Shown here in pieces: positions 1-13,802 of a stretch of DNA of 64,000 nucleotides; the first letter of the stretch is position 1, and every line of letters starts with the position of its first letter. The notes beneath the pieces are model-generated. The model was not told the DNA's origin and did no database searches. It was given only the letters and a program-made list of their open reading frames with translations. Both the position numbers and the translations under genes were made by a program. This DNA comes from Krasilnikovozyma curviuscula (lineage: Eukaryota > Basidiomycota > Tremellomycetes > Cystofilobasidiales > Mrakiaceae): contig MVAQ01000051.1 of the NCBI GenBank assembly GCA_014825775.1, positions 45,700 to 109,699 of the forward strand. Reading direction: 5' to 3'.

Positions 1-288
1 GATATCGAACTCTGTAAACGGCGCGCCTCGAGAAAAGTAAACAAAGCTGCGCTGAAATTTTACATTCTTCTCGATTTCATCAAGCTCTGAAATTCGCGAT
101 GAGACCGAGTCTATTTAAGCTGAGAAGAATCTCATTCACCGTACATAATTTCGCTCTGGTGGCGCCATTCCGCTCCACAAAAGTCAACCTATCATCATCA
201 AGCTGTTTTTACTCCAATCCAAATCATCGAAGTTGGCCCTGAACCATCACCCGTTTTCAACTTGTTACACTCTCTATTTAAGTTCGAA
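1..288 (+). promoter_or_regulatory. upstream region of the catalase gene
   Basis: Non-coding sequence before the catalase start codon. The 10-mer TCTATTTAAG occurs twice, at 110-119 and 273-282; either could act as a TATA-like element, though the second lies only a few bases before the ATG and is more likely leader sequence. No other gene is visible. The promoter role is inferred from position only. Confidence 0.4.
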
Positions 289-3264
289 ATGGCTTCTCAA
301 TCAATCATAGGCCAAGGTAAACACAACGCATCTTGGATTGAGCTGTCGATCGACCGAATAACTCTTGTGTTGTGATATCAGACCTCTGACTTCTGCTCTT
401 TCTACCTTTTTATTTCAGCTTCAAGCCAGCTTCTAGACGACAAAAAGACAGCTCAGCTCAATGCCGTCACCATCGAGCCAACAAGCAAAGACGCACTGAC
501 ATCTTACTGGGGAGTCCCTCAGGAAAATACTGATATCTCACTTAAGGCTGGTGAAAGAGGTCCAACGATTCTTTCGGATAGTCATGCTCGTGAAAAAATA
601 TCTGTGAGTTTTCTACCTTCCTCACATTTGTCGAACTGTAACTTTATCTCCCTCGATAAACGCAGATCGTGATTTGATCCTCACAATTGACAATCCCTCA
701 CTGCTCATTCGCAATAGAATTTCGATCATGAACGTATTCCTGAAAGAGTCGTTCACGCTCGAGGTGCTGCCGCTCATGGAAGCTTCAAGCTGCACACTCC
801 GATCCCAGAGTTTACAAAGGCCGGAATAATGACCGATACATCTCGAACGACACCAGTTTTTGTGAGGTTCAGTACGGTTACTGGATCAAAAGGTAGTGCT
901 GACTCTGTCAGAGGTGAGTAGTTTTGAACCATCTAGCCCTACCTCTAGAGAGATTATTCATCGCTTGCTTTGATCGCTGTCTGCAAACCACGCTCATAGA
1001 TCCTCGTGGATTCGCCGTACGGTTCTACACTGAGGAGGGAAACTGGGATATTGTTGGAAATAATGTGAATATCCAGACCTCCTTGAATAATGTGGGCCTC
1101 TACTGATCATGAACCCCCCCTTCAGATCCCAGTCTTTTTTATTCAAGACGCCATCAAGTTTCCAGAGTAAGAGCAGCTGTGGCCTGAAAATCGAAGGTGT
1201 ACATCTCTCTGACATCCAGTTCTCTCTCGCAGTTTGATCCACGCCGTCAAACCAGAGCCTCACAACGAGATCCCACAAGCTCAGTCCGCACATGACAATG
1301 CTTGGGATTTCATGAGTCTTCATCCTGAGAGCACTCACATGTCAATGTGGCATCTTTCTGATCGAACAATTCCAAGGTCATACAGAATGATGGGTGGGTT
1401 CGGAGTCCACTCGTTCTTGCTTATAAACAAAGAGGGCAAGCGATCTTTTGTCAAGTTCCATTGGAAGCCTCACTTGGGAACGTAAGTACATGGTTAGCCC
1501 TTTTCACTTTCATTCGTTTCGTTGAAATTCTTTCTGCTTTCCCTCACAGACACGGTCTTGTCTGGGACGAAGCCCTCAAGTTGGCAGGTCAAGATCCCGA
1601 CTTCCACCGTCGAGATCTCTGGGACGCCATCGAAGCGGGCTCATACCCCAAATGGGAGCTCGGGGTACAAATTGTTCCAGAAGAAAGCGAACATGCTTTT
1701 GATTTCGATCTGTTGGATTCAACGAAGATCATTCCCGAGGATCTCGTGCCCGTCAAGTACATCGGTACGATGGTTTTGAACAGAAACCCAGATGACTACT
1801 TTGCGGAGACAGAACAAGTAGCCGTGAGTCCCACCAAGCAATCTCTTGATTTTAATACCAATTCAAACCTAAAACCTGGGTTTGCTTGATTTCCCAGTTC
1901 TGTACGCAACACATAGTCTCAGGTATCGACTTCTCTGACGACCCACTGCTAGCAGGAAGAAACTTTAGTTACTTCGGTACGTATCTCTCACCATTCATAC
2001 GGACTGTACCCCTACTGACTCGTTGCTTCCGCTTCCATTTCCAGACACTCAGATCTCTCGACTGGGAATTAATTTCAAAGATCTGCCCATCAACCGACCA
2101 GTCTGTCCATTCGGATTCACCAACCTTCGAGACGGTCAATCAAAGCACACCATTCACCGCTCGAAGGTTAATTACTACCCTAATCGATTTGATGCTCCAC
2201 ATCCTATCCCAGAATCTGAGGGTGGCTTTGTCAGCGCCAAAACTCCAGTGTCTGGCTTCAGAGTGAGGGAAAGAAGTCAGAAGATGAAGGAGTTCTTCAA
2301 CCAAGCTACTTTATTCTACAACTCCATGACTGAGGTTGAGAAGCAGCACATGGTTTCCGCTGGCCAATTTGAGCTGGGTAAATGTGAAGAAGTTGGTGTT
2401 CAACAAGCTCAGATTGCTGCCTGGAATAAGGTCGATCACAATCTCGCAGTCCAGATATGTCAAGGATTCGACTTCCAAGCTCCACCGGAGGAGAAAAAGA
2501 ATCATGGCCTCAAGAGCGATTACCTCTCGATGATCTCCGGAAAAGACAACAGTCAGTTATTTCTTGTTCTCAATGGTGCCATCTTCATCTTTCGCTCTGA
2601 CGCAGCCACTTCAATCCAGTCTTTACCGTCGAAGGAAGAAAAGTAGGTCTTTACGTACAAGATGGGTACAACTCAGTCTCGCTCGAGGTGCTCCGTGCAG
2701 CCATTGTTGGCGCTGGGGCGATGGCAAAGGTGGTCGGGCCAAGAAGTGGGAAAGTTGCTGGTACGAAGGACTCAGTCACCACTGACTTTACTTTCGAGAC
2801 TTGCAGAAGGTGAGCTGTATTCATTGATGTACGACATCATTGACACCAAGATGTAGTTTTGCTGACCAACTTTGACTTGCAGTACTCACTTCGATGCGAT
2901 CGTACTGATCGGTGGCGAGAACGACGGATATCTCAAGTCCTTGAAGACTGGCCGTATCATTCATGCTGTGCGAGAGGCATACATGCACCATAAGGTATGT
3001 ATTAGAAAAGCTCTCATACGAGCTCGATCTGATGATCGTCTTTTCTTCTTCCTCTAGGCAATCGCTGTTCAAGGCAACGCTGTCTCCTTGCTCTTGGACA
3101 TCTGTCTACCAGGTGAACTTTCACCAATCACATCTGGAATCCAATCTATCAACGGTGTCATCTACACTCAAGATGTCGCTGGGCCATCTTTCGCTACTCA
3201 GTTCTTGGCCGAAGTCAAGAAGCACCGATGTTGGGAAAGAGATGTTTCAGCGGTTGCTGCTTAG
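289..3264 (+). CDS. large-subunit catalase with C-terminal DJ-1/PfpI-like domain
   Basis: Catalase, a haem enzyme that converts hydrogen peroxide to water and oxygen. Twelve exons (289-316, 419-603, 718-913, 1000-1064, 1126-1166, 1233-1481, 1550-1823, 1898-1976, 2045-2551, 2620-2809, 2883-2994, 3058-3264) join in frame to 710 aa. The distal haem-pocket motif [12 protein letters not shown] with the catalytic His, the [14 protein letters not shown] segment and the proximal haem-ligand region RNFSYFDTQ are all present. From about residue 545 a second domain begins ([16 protein letters not shown], then [13 protein letters not shown]), which is the class I glutamine-amidotransferase-like or DJ-1-like module of large-subunit catalases; the total length fits that subfamily. 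The C-terminus SAVAA is not a peroxisomal SKL-type signal and there is no signal peptide, so a cytosolic location is inferred. It converges on NOT1. Confidence 0.95.
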
Positions 3265-3633
3265 AGCCAAGACGAGCATTCTGCAGCAATGGACAAACGG
3301 AAATCGTGGCTGTTCAAATCTGTATTTTTCTTGTGTATCTGTGGAGCCATTTTACAAATGCAGACTCGAGAACAAATGAAAGAACCATTGCGCAACAAGC
3401 CCAGTTAATTTGTGCTGAAGGAACGTGCTTGTAAGAGTTGGAAACGATGTTCATCATGACTATATAAAATCTGACATTACTCTTGATAGAAGTACAGGTA
3501 CAATTGCGGATTGAGGATGATGTTACGATGAAGAATTAAGGCAGGAAACCGCCTTCTTTGATGATTAGTATGGAAGCCAGCGAACACACGCAAACTTCGG
3601 CCCGAACAATTAATAACATTACGAGGGCAATTT
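3265..3633. other. convergent intergenic region, catalase / NOT1
   Basis: The 3' ends of two convergent genes meet here. It is expected to hold both 3' untranslated regions and polyadenylation signals. I see no ORF or RNA gene in it. Confidence 0.5.
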
Positions 3634-6600
3634 TTAGGTGCTCAAACTACAAAATTGCGAAGAAAACAGCGAATGAGAGTCAGTCGGATAACAAGAACGG
3701 CGCAAAAATGAAATCTGTCCACTAACCAGTGACGGAAGAGGTTGTTCAGTTCTGGAACACTGGTGGTGAAGGGGTGTGTCCAGAAGTTGGGGAGCCTGAG
3801 CATATGCATAAAAGTGAAGAGAACTCCCCATGGGTGAGGTCTAGCAACGACTACACGCTCCAGGAGAACTCTGGCAATGATCTCAGGAACCTTATCACCA
3901 GGAGTCCAGCTGGTGAACAAGTGAAGGATGAGGTGAGAATAGAACCACGTGTGTGCGTTCGGGAAACGAAGTTGGTTGGCCATAGCGCTGATAGCATTGT
4001 ATATGCCTAAATTGGAGAAATATCACAAGAGAGAAGGAAAACCTCGTCAGCTAAACCTTCGAGCGATGAAACAGAACAATTCAATGTGAATGAGAATGAA
4101 CGCGCCTTCTGGATCTGGGTCGGAAGCCAAGCTCTGAAGGAATGCAACACCTGGGCTGTTGGCGTCGAAGGCAAGAGTAGTACGGCCATCCCCGTCGACT
4201 GAGCTTTCCACTGTGGAATTACCAACGTAGAGAACAACAGCGTTCAAAAGAGGGGTGTTGTATTTGATGAAGCCGTCGGGGGACTCGGTCGCAATTTTGG
4301 GCCGCAAATTATACACGGCCGCGTTGATACCTTGTTTGGAGTGAACACAGTCTTCCAGAACATTAACAAGGTCGTATTGTGAGAGAATAGTGGTGATGTC
4401 AGAAAGGATACGAGGGATGTGGCGAGTTTCCGGGGCGTTGTAGCTGAAATCGCACGTCAGTGGATCGGGGAGTGAGATGACGGGGGGGAATGAGGATAAT
4501 ATGAGGTTTCTGAGTTGAATGCAGTGAGTTGGGATAGCATCACAAAGCGAGTGATGATATTCAGCCAAGAAATCTGGAAAGTCGTGAAGCAAGACTAGGA
4601 GAATTCGGATGGTGCCCTTCATCAAGACTCGAGAAGAATCGTGCATCTTTGCAGACAGCAAGAATGGCGACAGAAACTTGAAGAGAGCCAACAAGAGACC
4701 ATGGAACTCAGGCCAGTTCTACAAGAAACCAAAGAATCCAAAGTCAGCGAAAGAAACAATGGGAATAGCAAAGGTGTCTAACCTTAGATTTGTCTCCTTG
4801 AAGCAGAGCAGGCATGAAGCTGCGGTGACTGATCAAAGACATCCAGGAAAAGGCGAATCCAGGAAGGAGAGTTGGTTGAAGAGTGGTGAGTGTATTACTG
4901 TTACAATGCAAATGCGGATGTTAACGAATGAGATTCTTGACTGAGCGACAAGAAAAGAAAAAAACTTGCCTGAAGACTCTCAAACAGCCCATGTAGGCCC
5001 CTTGAATAACGAACTGAATGGAGGCAAGGTCGTTGAACAAGCTTGAGAAGAAGCGGAAGAATGGTCGTTGATCGAAATCAAGTCCAGCTTCTTCGTGGTT
5101 TTGAATGACAACCAAAACGACGATGGACACAATTTTGTTGAGGTACCTGATTCTAGCGTCATCCGCATCGAAATCTCCATGAGGATCCCCAAAGTTTTTG
5201 AACATAAGAACAATGAGTTTGGAGAGAGCATCAATGGTGACAACGCAGGCTCGAAGATCGTTTTTAAACTTCGCATAGTGTTCCACAGCCTTCTCGGCAC
5301 AGACCCTAAAGAATAAGAACGTAATTTCTTCGCCCTTGAGGATTCCTTGATTTTGAAGTTCGGTGACGTATGGCAAGAAAGCGGCTTCAAGAGATGGGGC
5401 GTGTTGGAAGATTCGGTTCCACTCTGAGAAGTATAGAGCGAGTCTCTCGCGCTTTCCAGCGTCATTGTCAGAAGCTGATCGAGCTCCAGCAAGACCTTCC
5501 AGGACCGCAAGAGTTCTAGAAAGCACAATGAGGTGTGTCAATATAAATCTAATAGACACAGCGGTGGAAAACTTACGAGTCAGGAGCGTGACCATCCCTA
5601 CCCAGCTGCGAGAGAGCTTCAATAGTGTGAACGAGGTGGGCTCGAGTAGTGACAGGAGCCTCCGAGAGCAGACATTCTTGAATCAGACCAGTGCAATAAT
5701 TGACGACGCTAGGTCTAGGGTCCCTTGCCAACATCTGCGCCAGCTGAACATCTTGTTCTGAGAGATCTAAGAGTCCAGCTCTAGCCAGAGCAATAGTGAC
5801 GGGCACCACAAACTTTCTCTGCAAACATGAAAAGCAGGGGCATGAGCGGATAAATTGAGGTGAACTCAAACGAATGAAGACAATCGCTTACCTCGTCTTC
5901 TCTGTAGGTGAGCCAGTTGACGACTTCCTTCTGAACGTTGTTGAACAGCTCACATAGACGATGAAGGATGGAGACGTAGACCTCGCGAGCCAACGGAGAT
6001 TCGGTCTTGTAAAGCGACTGGACAATCTTCTGGGAGAAGCTCATGGAAGTCTCATCTCGGTTAAAAGAGTTGGCAGCAAGGACCGGGATACTGCGAATAG
6101 CAACTCTGATTTCGTGACCGGGTGGTAGAGAAGAAAACGCTGGTGGGTTTGGATCCATGAAGTACTTCTCCAAACCAGCCAAGATTTGCTGGAACTTCAA
6201 AATGCTTTGTTCACTGCTGAGAATATTGGATGAGGATGTTGGAACTTGAGGGTGACTGGCTTCGAAAGCGGTTTCAACAAGCGGCGAACTGCCTTGGTAG
6301 CCCGGGAAACCACGAGTCGAGCCGAGACCTGGTGCCTGCATTGCAGACCTCTTCAGATCGAGATCTGGAAGACAGAATTGAATAGAAAATGAGAGACTGA
6401 GTGAAAAATGTTGCAGTAATAAGAATACTAACGAGATGGAGGAGGAGGAGGGCTGCTTTGATTGACACGATGTTTACCAAACTCTTCATAGACATCCAGT
6501 TGCAAGGACTGGAGACCATTTGGACGGATGCGGAGAAGTTCAGGGAGGCTGCTAAGATTGATGGTGGAAGACACACCGTCCCAGAAAGGCTGTGATGAAC

Positions 6601-9600
6601 GCTGTAAAATCAGGTTGCAAAGTCAGCGTTCAAGGTACGAAAACACCGTTTACAAGAACAAAGTTTATGATAATCACCTCTCTGTGCTTCCTTCTAGCTT
6701 CGTAGGTAGCAGAAAATGCCTCATCAATCTCGACAACGGCCTTGTCCTGGGCGGCCTTTTTAATGACGGCACATGCAATATCGAGATTGTTCGACACCAC
6801 ATTCGTAACAGCATCGCCTGGAATCGAAGCCTAGCAAAAGAAGAGACGTCAGAAATGACTATATGAGAGTATGCTGAAGTGCACGCACCTCGTTGAACCC
6901 ATTTTGTTGAAGGAGAGTTCTGATGTTGCTAGTGATACTTTGACGTAATGGTTCTTTGCAGGTAACAGTTGCGAGGTTTCCAGCGAGATCTTGAACCATC
7001 AGGTGAGCAGCAGTTCGCATCTTCTCGACCGAGCTCTCAGTAGCAAAATCCTTGGTGATGAGGTCCTTTGCTGAAGTTCCAGCGATAGTCACAGAACGAT
7101 CGACGACGGGAATCACAATTTCTCTAATCGCTCTCTCGACGGCCAAATGAACGACTCTCTTCAGAGTGTTGTTTGTAGCAAAGATACCTGAGTCAGCTAA
7201 GAAGACCAAGTACTGAGGCAACTCAGAGATGAGTTCATCGATTCTGCGGTTGAGAGCTAACTGAGCAGCTTGGGCAGCAGCCTCGCTCTGGTACGGTTGC
7301 AAGGACGAATGTCGAATTCCAGACTCATCGCCTCCATTGGAAGCAGAGTAGCCCAAAGCACTGAGATCCTGGAGATGGTGATTTGGAGCTGCTGTGCTGA
7401 TTGAGGATGTGGCTTCAACCGGGCGGCTGCGAAGGTAGCTGGTGGGTTCAATCTGAGCCAAATCGATGTTGAGACTCTTACACAGCACTTCAATCTCAAA
7501 TTTGAGGTTGAGCTTCAAATCAGCATGTTGGTAGAACTCGACGAGAAGCTTGATGACAGCCATCAGCCAAGGATTTGGTGGGTGGAAGACCTTTGACTGA
7601 GCACACTGGTCCAGCACCTTACATACGAAAGGAATGGCGACAATCAATCTCTTTGAATCATATCCTTCAATCAACAAATCCTTGAAGGACAAGTGTCTGT
7701 GCCGAATTGGTTTGTTTCGAGCGAGGGTGAATCTTCCTAGCCAAGAACCGAGGTTCTTGAGGGTGGCTCTATCTGGAGCTGACGAGACGGTAGATTCTGC
7801 GTTAAGTAAAGAGTGAATCTTGATGAAAGTCTCGTACAAGACATGCTTCTCCAAGAAGCCATCTTTCAATGCTTCAACGAACTTCATGTACAGCGAGTGA
7901 TTGTTGATTTCGGCAGCGACACGAGTAACCACGAAGTAGTGAGCGAACCATCTGGAGTGCTCTTTCTGGAAAGCATCCTTCATCTCTTGAGTCTTGACCT
8001 CGAAGTTGTTTGGAGCCAGGTTGTTCACTATGAATATGATTCGGTCAGAAGTTGCCTTGTCGGGTTCAGCAGGCGACTCCAACATTTCTTTGAAGGCCTC
8101 CAGGTGGAGCGCTGTGAAGACTGGTTTGACGTTGTTAAGCTTGGCCATCTCGTTGGCAAGACTGGTCTCTGTGGCTTCTCGATCCGCCAAAGTTGTTCTT
8201 ACGAATTCGATGACTTCTGGATGGTTGTCATTCATGTACTGAATTTCCAAGATACCGTGACATGTGTCGGGGAACTCGTGGAGTCGAGATTGGAAGGCTC
8301 GGAGAGCGTTGATACCGAAGTTGAAGTTTGAATTTGGTGATTCAGGTGAGATTTTGAGAGCATCTTGAACGTCCAGGAGGGCGACATCAAGGGCAATTCC
8401 GTTAAGCACCCGATGTTGAATGAGGGAACCCAAGAATTTACCGGTGATGATTTGTTGGAGTTTGGGATACCCGGGAACAAATCTGTTTTCCTCTAAGAGG
8501 GTGTAGATGACTGCAGCAAACATGCTCATTTGTTGCTCGTCCTTTGAGACTCTATAGTCGTTCAACTCCTCCACCATCCCGTCAACCGCTGCATTCTCGC
8601 TGATCTCGTACAACCGGCCGAAGAACGCCATGGCTGCCTCTTCCAGATCGGGTTCCAATTTCGTGACCACCATTCCAGGCTTATCGGGGGATGAAGGGAG
8701 GAGGTTGAGGAGCATAGGATGAAGCTGAAAGCATCTCAGCTTGATGTGATTGAAAGCTGGCAAATCCTCTGGACTTATAGTGTTGGCGGCAGCGTAGAGA
8801 GACCTGAGGATGATAGCGATGACCTCTTGAGAGATGAGAGATGTTTGAGGTGGTGTACCATTCTCTTGGGCTTCGAGACCACAGATGACTTTGTGTCGAA
8901 GGAAGTTGATGGCACTGGTCGCGAACTCAGAACCATGTTGTTCGAAGCTTGATTCCAACCATTGCTCAAGATTGTTCAAGATTGCTCTATTCTGAGCATT
9001 GGACGCTACATCGAGAGCGAAGTGGTAGGGGCGAACTCCCATGAACGTATCGAGGAACTGCGAAAATGAAATTCAGCACTGGAAGGCCCTTCATAGATGA
9101 GGAATATCTCACCTCAAGTTCTTGGCCAATATCCACGATCCTGCCAATGTGAATGTCCGAAAAGCTGTAGAATCGTCCGATGCCCTCCAGGAAGAAGGTC
9201 ATGTCCAGAGCCCAGATCTTAGAGAGGATAACTGATGAGTTTGGTCTTCCGATGAGGAAAGTCTCAAACAGTCCTTTTGCTAATTCTGCATGTGAGTCTG
9301 ACCATGGTTTCTGTGAGTGAAGATACGAAGTGAGCAAGGATGTCAAGGATGAGGTGGAAGTGCCATCTACTCACAGGTGCTTGTACTAAACCACATAAGA
9401 TCAGCTCGGCCGCTGGATGATAACCTGCTGCAGGAGATAAGAGTGGAGATGTTGAAGAGCCAAAAGTGGCAATTACCGTAGTCCAGTTGACAGTATTGTT
9501 GGTCTACGAATAGAGACAGCGCCGAAAAAATCGTCAGCGATCAGGGAGTTGTAACAAATAAGGGAGAGCCTGCTACTCACGACTTCATACAATGCCTGGC

Positions 9601-10779
9601 TGAAAGAACTTCCGTTGAAAGGAAGAGAAGCACTGGTAGCTACCAATTTTCTCAACACTTCGTCAAGCAAAATCATCACATCTTCCTCGACTTTTTCACT
9701 CTCCGCGAGACCCCATCGAAGCATCGATTTCCCAAACACTTCAGGATCTGAAATATCACCCAATTCGACTATCCAATCCGCCAATGAGACGCCTGGGATA
9801 GGAAGAGGTAAAGAGACGAGGGATTGGGAGAGGCATGAGAGTCCGAATTTCGTGACGAAGGCGGAGAGGAGTTTCGATCGTTGAAAAGATGAGAGGAGTG
9901 GTTGTTGTTGTGATGGATGAGATAGCTGAAGAAGGGAGTTGAGGAGGAGTGTTCCCATTCCAGGAGATATGTCTGCGTCTCCGAAGAAGAGTGTCGTTGG
10001 GTTCGAGAGAATGTAACTACCTTCGTCGATATTGTTGGCTACCAAATGACGGCCTTGTTCGGAGAGAGGACCACCATTTGAACCTAAAGTTACACCTGAT
10101 CCCAAAGAGATTCGTTCACTAGCATTGAGTTGAATGATGTTGGCGAAAGTCTCGAGTGAAAAGGTGCGTTGCAAGTCCGCTCCTTCATTGGCTTCAATCG
10201 CAACAGCCAGCTGACGAGCTATATTGACGCGAAAAAATGAGCATGAGCCATAAACCCTCCTCAAGTTGCCCTGAGAGTCGGTGAGGACTTACAAAGCAGT
10301 ACATCTCTCGCCAACCTTCTTCCTTCAACCTCCAGCAGCCTCCAAGTCAAGTCACTTTGGTCGGGTATTGTTGGCGACTGCAACTGAGGAATTAGTGACG
10401 AAATAAGTTTTCTGAGGAAGTGGTGATAGATTTCAGGTCCATGGTGATCACAAAGCTGGCCGAAGAGAGACCCGACAGGTCAGTTTACCAACCGCTGAAG
10501 AGGAGGCAACCGTAATGCGAAAAACCGAATCGAACGACTCACACTCTTGATCTCTCCCACTCTGCTCTTGAAGCTCTCTTCACTGAGTCTGCTCAGCAAT
10601 AATCCAATCTGAGCTTTGACAGCAGTGATGATGCCTCCAGGGGGAACGACGTTTCCGTTCGTCGTCGCATTGTTCGTCGTGTGGGCTGCTGCTGGAGCTG
10701 GCGCTGGCGAAGCGGCTGCAGTCCCTAGCAATCCTGGAGGAGGGCCGATCCCGGGAGGTGGATTGGATACTTCGTTCAT
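3634..10779 (-). CDS. NOT1: CCR4-NOT complex scaffold subunit Not1
   Basis: Scaffold of the CCR4-NOT deadenylase, which shortens mRNA poly(A) tails and represses transcription and translation. The first exon starts at 10779 (MNEVSNPPPGIGPPPG) with a low-complexity Pro/Ala N-terminus; many exons follow, the largest about 6.9-9.0 kb. Around 7.5-7.9 kb lies the MIF4G-like CAF1-docking domain (LIEGYDSKRLIVAIPFVCKVL, NPWLMAVIKLLVEFY). Around 6.9-7.3 kb is the DUF3819 segment (LALNRRIDELISELPQYLVF). The Not1 C-terminal domain runs from about 6.1 kb to the end (RLCELFNNVQKEVVNWLTYR, then RYP-like RFPNAHTWFYSHLILHLF and RPHPWGVLFTFMHML). The last exon encodes only a few residues (CLST) and the stop. 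The predicted product is about 2,000 residues, the usual size. I did not resolve every internal splice site. Confidence 0.95.
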
Positions 10780-12733
10780 GTGAAATACTACTGAGGATGT
10801 GTGAGAAATCAGAACTTCATGATCCTACCAACAGGAGGTGAAATCGACGGGGATTGGGATAGAGAGGAGGGGGTATTCTTCGTCTACTGCTGTTTCCTTG
10901 TAGGATGTTTTGGTATCGATTTTTTGGTTGGTTTTGTGTGTTTGTTTGGCCCAAAGAGCCCAGAGAGCTGGAGACAAAACCCAAGAAGAAGAAAGATCTG
11001 AAGGAAAACGATGGATGGCGTCGCAGGACACTGGATGAGATGGCATCACGCCGCAGAGCTGGAATTTCAGATCGCTTTTCGAGATAATTTTCTAGCCACG
11101 TTCTAGTAATATATGTTGCTCAAGTGAATATTTTACCAGTCTGAAACCATGTCTGCGATCCAGGAAACAAAGGACATCGCATTGTGTCCACATAGCGCCG
11201 TAGTCGGATATTGCAACCACCTTGGGTCTGGAGAAAAGTTCTCGAAATGTAGTCTTCGTAGACGAGGGCAATGAGATCTGAAAGAAAATACCAGTGATCA
11301 ATGTTGTGTTGTTGATTATTGAGTGTGTTCCCATGCTAAAAGGTATCTTGAGAAACAGCATCACCACTTTGCGAAAGAGCTGGGCCCGGAAATCAAGTCA
11401 TACCTGCATTGTGAAGCTAATATCCATTCATTAGAAGTTTAAAAACCACTTGCTGCATCCCCGGTTCCTGTAAAGATGCCGGGGAAATAAAAGATGCGGC
11501 TTTATAAACAAACTGGATCTTTCTGTCTTGTGATCATGAACCGTTTATATTCAACTGGAACAAACAGACCATTCAAAAGTAGATCATATACTATGGTTGT
11601 GTGATTCTGAGAAAGAGGACGTAGCATTGAGACATCTCTCTCACTGAGCACTTTGGTGCAGTCTGAGAACAGTCGCAACTGATTGCGAAGCTAGAACCTG
11701 CTGGTGTTTCGGTGATTAACATTCACAGTTCTTACAAAAGAAAACAAGTTTGTAACTCTTTACTCCTTCTCTGATCTAAGGTGGACATTAGAAGGGGGAT
11801 ATCTTTACTTCTTCTCATGTTGCTTATGAAGGTTACTTCAGGCGAGAAGGCAGTTCATACGAATAGTCCCTAGGGATGGATCTTGTCCTTTGAGGAAACA
11901 TCCAGTTGGCAAACCCTGGTGATCCTTGCTTGGTGGTGTGAAGGTGTGCGTCCTTTGCAGGTAATTTCAAGGCATCGCGTTGATTGTAGGCGTCATCGCG
12001 TCGCATTGCAAGCCTGTCAACAACTCAAACATCTCCCTCTCTATGCGGATATTTACTCCGATCTCAGCTTTTACAGACTGTAGATACGGGGGGTCCACGA
12101 GGTAGTTACAAGCTCAACCAGGTGTGAAGGGGCCCTGAGCTATTGTTGTAGTTGACACAATTGTTGTCGTCTTTATATCGAGCAATACTGGCACGATTTA
12201 TGAACGAGAGGCTCTGTCAAATATTCCAGAGCATAATCTTAACAATCTCCATCTTCAAGACGAACGAGACGCCGGCGTTAAGGAGGTACTCGCTCTGAGA
12301 AGTTTGTCTCAATATGAAGTTGCGCTCGTTCATAGCGGACCCCTTCCTTACGACATATGAGCCCAGTAAAACACAAATCATGTGAAGCTAGAATAGGATT
12401 GTCAGATGCTAAAACAAACTTATACTCAGTCTTTGACGAACGAGTCAAGGCGTTTTATGATTTCTGGTTCAACAACTGCTAGCAAGCCAGATACGGGACC
12501 CGAAAGGCTGTTCAGAAAGTTAGGTTCACATATATTGATATTCCTCTCAAGTGTGAAGAGCTGCTGCAACGGAAATGTTCTGAACAGAAATCATGACCGA
12601 GGACCCGAACCAAAACTGTACAGTTTTGCCTTGTTTGCCACAAACCCATTCCGCGCGCAGAACCCACCTCTGCCTCAGTGCGACGGGTCGAAGTGAAGAT
12701 TCTGCAGGCACCACCATCCACACATCATCAACA
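10780..12733. other. 2 kb intergenic region with little coding evidence
   Basis: Lies between the divergent NOT1 and RPL31 starts, so it contains both promoters. The only coding hint is on the minus strand, about 11430-11092: ATG at the right, one possible intron, then an open frame reading PSSTKTTFRELFSRPKVVAI. It matches nothing I know and may be chance. A 7-bp perfect inverted repeat (TCCCCGG / CCGGGGA, arms 11458-11464 and 11479-11485, 14-nt loop) sits in the middle. No tRNA, snRNA or transposon ends were recognised. Confidence 0.4.
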
Positions 12734-13802
12734 ATGGTACGTAACTTCCTGATGTCTGGTTAATGGGATGAAATGCTGACCTTGTCGATTTTGGACGACG
12801 TTCAGGCTCCCACTGACAAGAAGGTTAGTACTATTAAGAGCCGAAGTTCAAGGTCGCATGCACAGGTAGCATAGGTCCAGGTACCCAACTTGCGCAGAAG
12901 TAGCAGCAGCAGTGTTAAAGTGAAGATCTGGTTTGGAAAAGTGGCAGGGTCGGGAAGAAGAGTTTGGTATGGGGGTAAAGGATCGGTCTATGCGGTCAAC
13001 CCACCCCTCTTTCAATTCTTCGCACCACCCAGAGGTCGAAAGCGTTGGAAGGTGACAGAAGCTTTTGCTTGTGTTAGGGGTGATGATTGAGATAATGGTT
13101 TGAAGAGCAAAGTGAAGGCGTAGACTTGCTTGTCGTCCCGCCGCCAACACTTGCCCGCTGCTACCTGGACCTACGCTTGCAACCTTTGCCCTCAAACACC
13201 CTTCAACCAACTCATCAACGAAACTGACTTGGATCTTGTTTTTGTTCTACTAGACCAAGAAGACCAGATCGGCTCTTAACGACACCGTCACCCGTGAATA
13301 CACCATCCACCTGCACAAGTACGTTCACGGACGATCCTTCAAGAAGCGTGCTCCATGGGCCGTCAAGTCCATCGTCACCTTCGCTACCAAGTCAATGGGA
13401 ACCAAGGAGGTCAAGCTTGATCCAAAGCTCAACCAGGCGGTTTGGGCCCAGGGTGTCAAGAACGTCCCAAAGAGATTGAGAATCAGATTGGAGAGGAAGA
13501 GTGAGTGAACGAGAATTATTCTGGGAATGGTTTTCGTTCGCTCCGAGCAGTGTACTGACGACCCTCTGCGGTCTTGTCTTCGCTGCGCTTCTGTTTCTTT
13601 TTTAGGAAACGACGATGAGGATGCTAAGGAGAAGCTCTACACGCTCGCTACTTTGGTCGAGGGTGTGACTGACTTCAAGGTACGTTTACCTCCTTTTCAC
13701 TCACTCATGAAGCGTGATCTCTGACATTTTCTAATCCTTTGCTTGGTTGTGTTTAACGTATAACAGGGTCTCCAGACCACCATCGTCGATGCTGAAGAGT
13801 AA
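12734..13802 (+). CDS. RPL31: 60S ribosomal protein eL31
   Basis: Structural protein of the large ribosomal subunit near the peptide exit tunnel. Five exons (12734-12736, 12806-12823, 13254-13500, 13606-13679, 13767-13802) give 125 aa, the normal family length. Diagnostic segments are [19 protein letters not shown], the basic [12 protein letters not shown], and [20 protein letters not shown]. The first coding exon is the ATG alone, followed directly by a GT intron; the second coding exon is only 18 nt. Intron 2 (12824-13253) is 430 nt, five to six times longer than most introns here, and could hold a regulatory or RNA element. Codon use is strongly biased (AAG, GTC, ACC), as expected for a highly expressed gene. 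Confidence 0.96.

Noticed and set aside
7813..8331. 172-codon ORF on the + strand opposite NOT1
   Set aside because: It is a shadow of the conserved NOT1 coding frame on the other strand.
12210..12231. GCTCTG/CAGAGC inverted repeat
   Set aside because: Only 6-bp arms in a large non-coding region; expected by chance.
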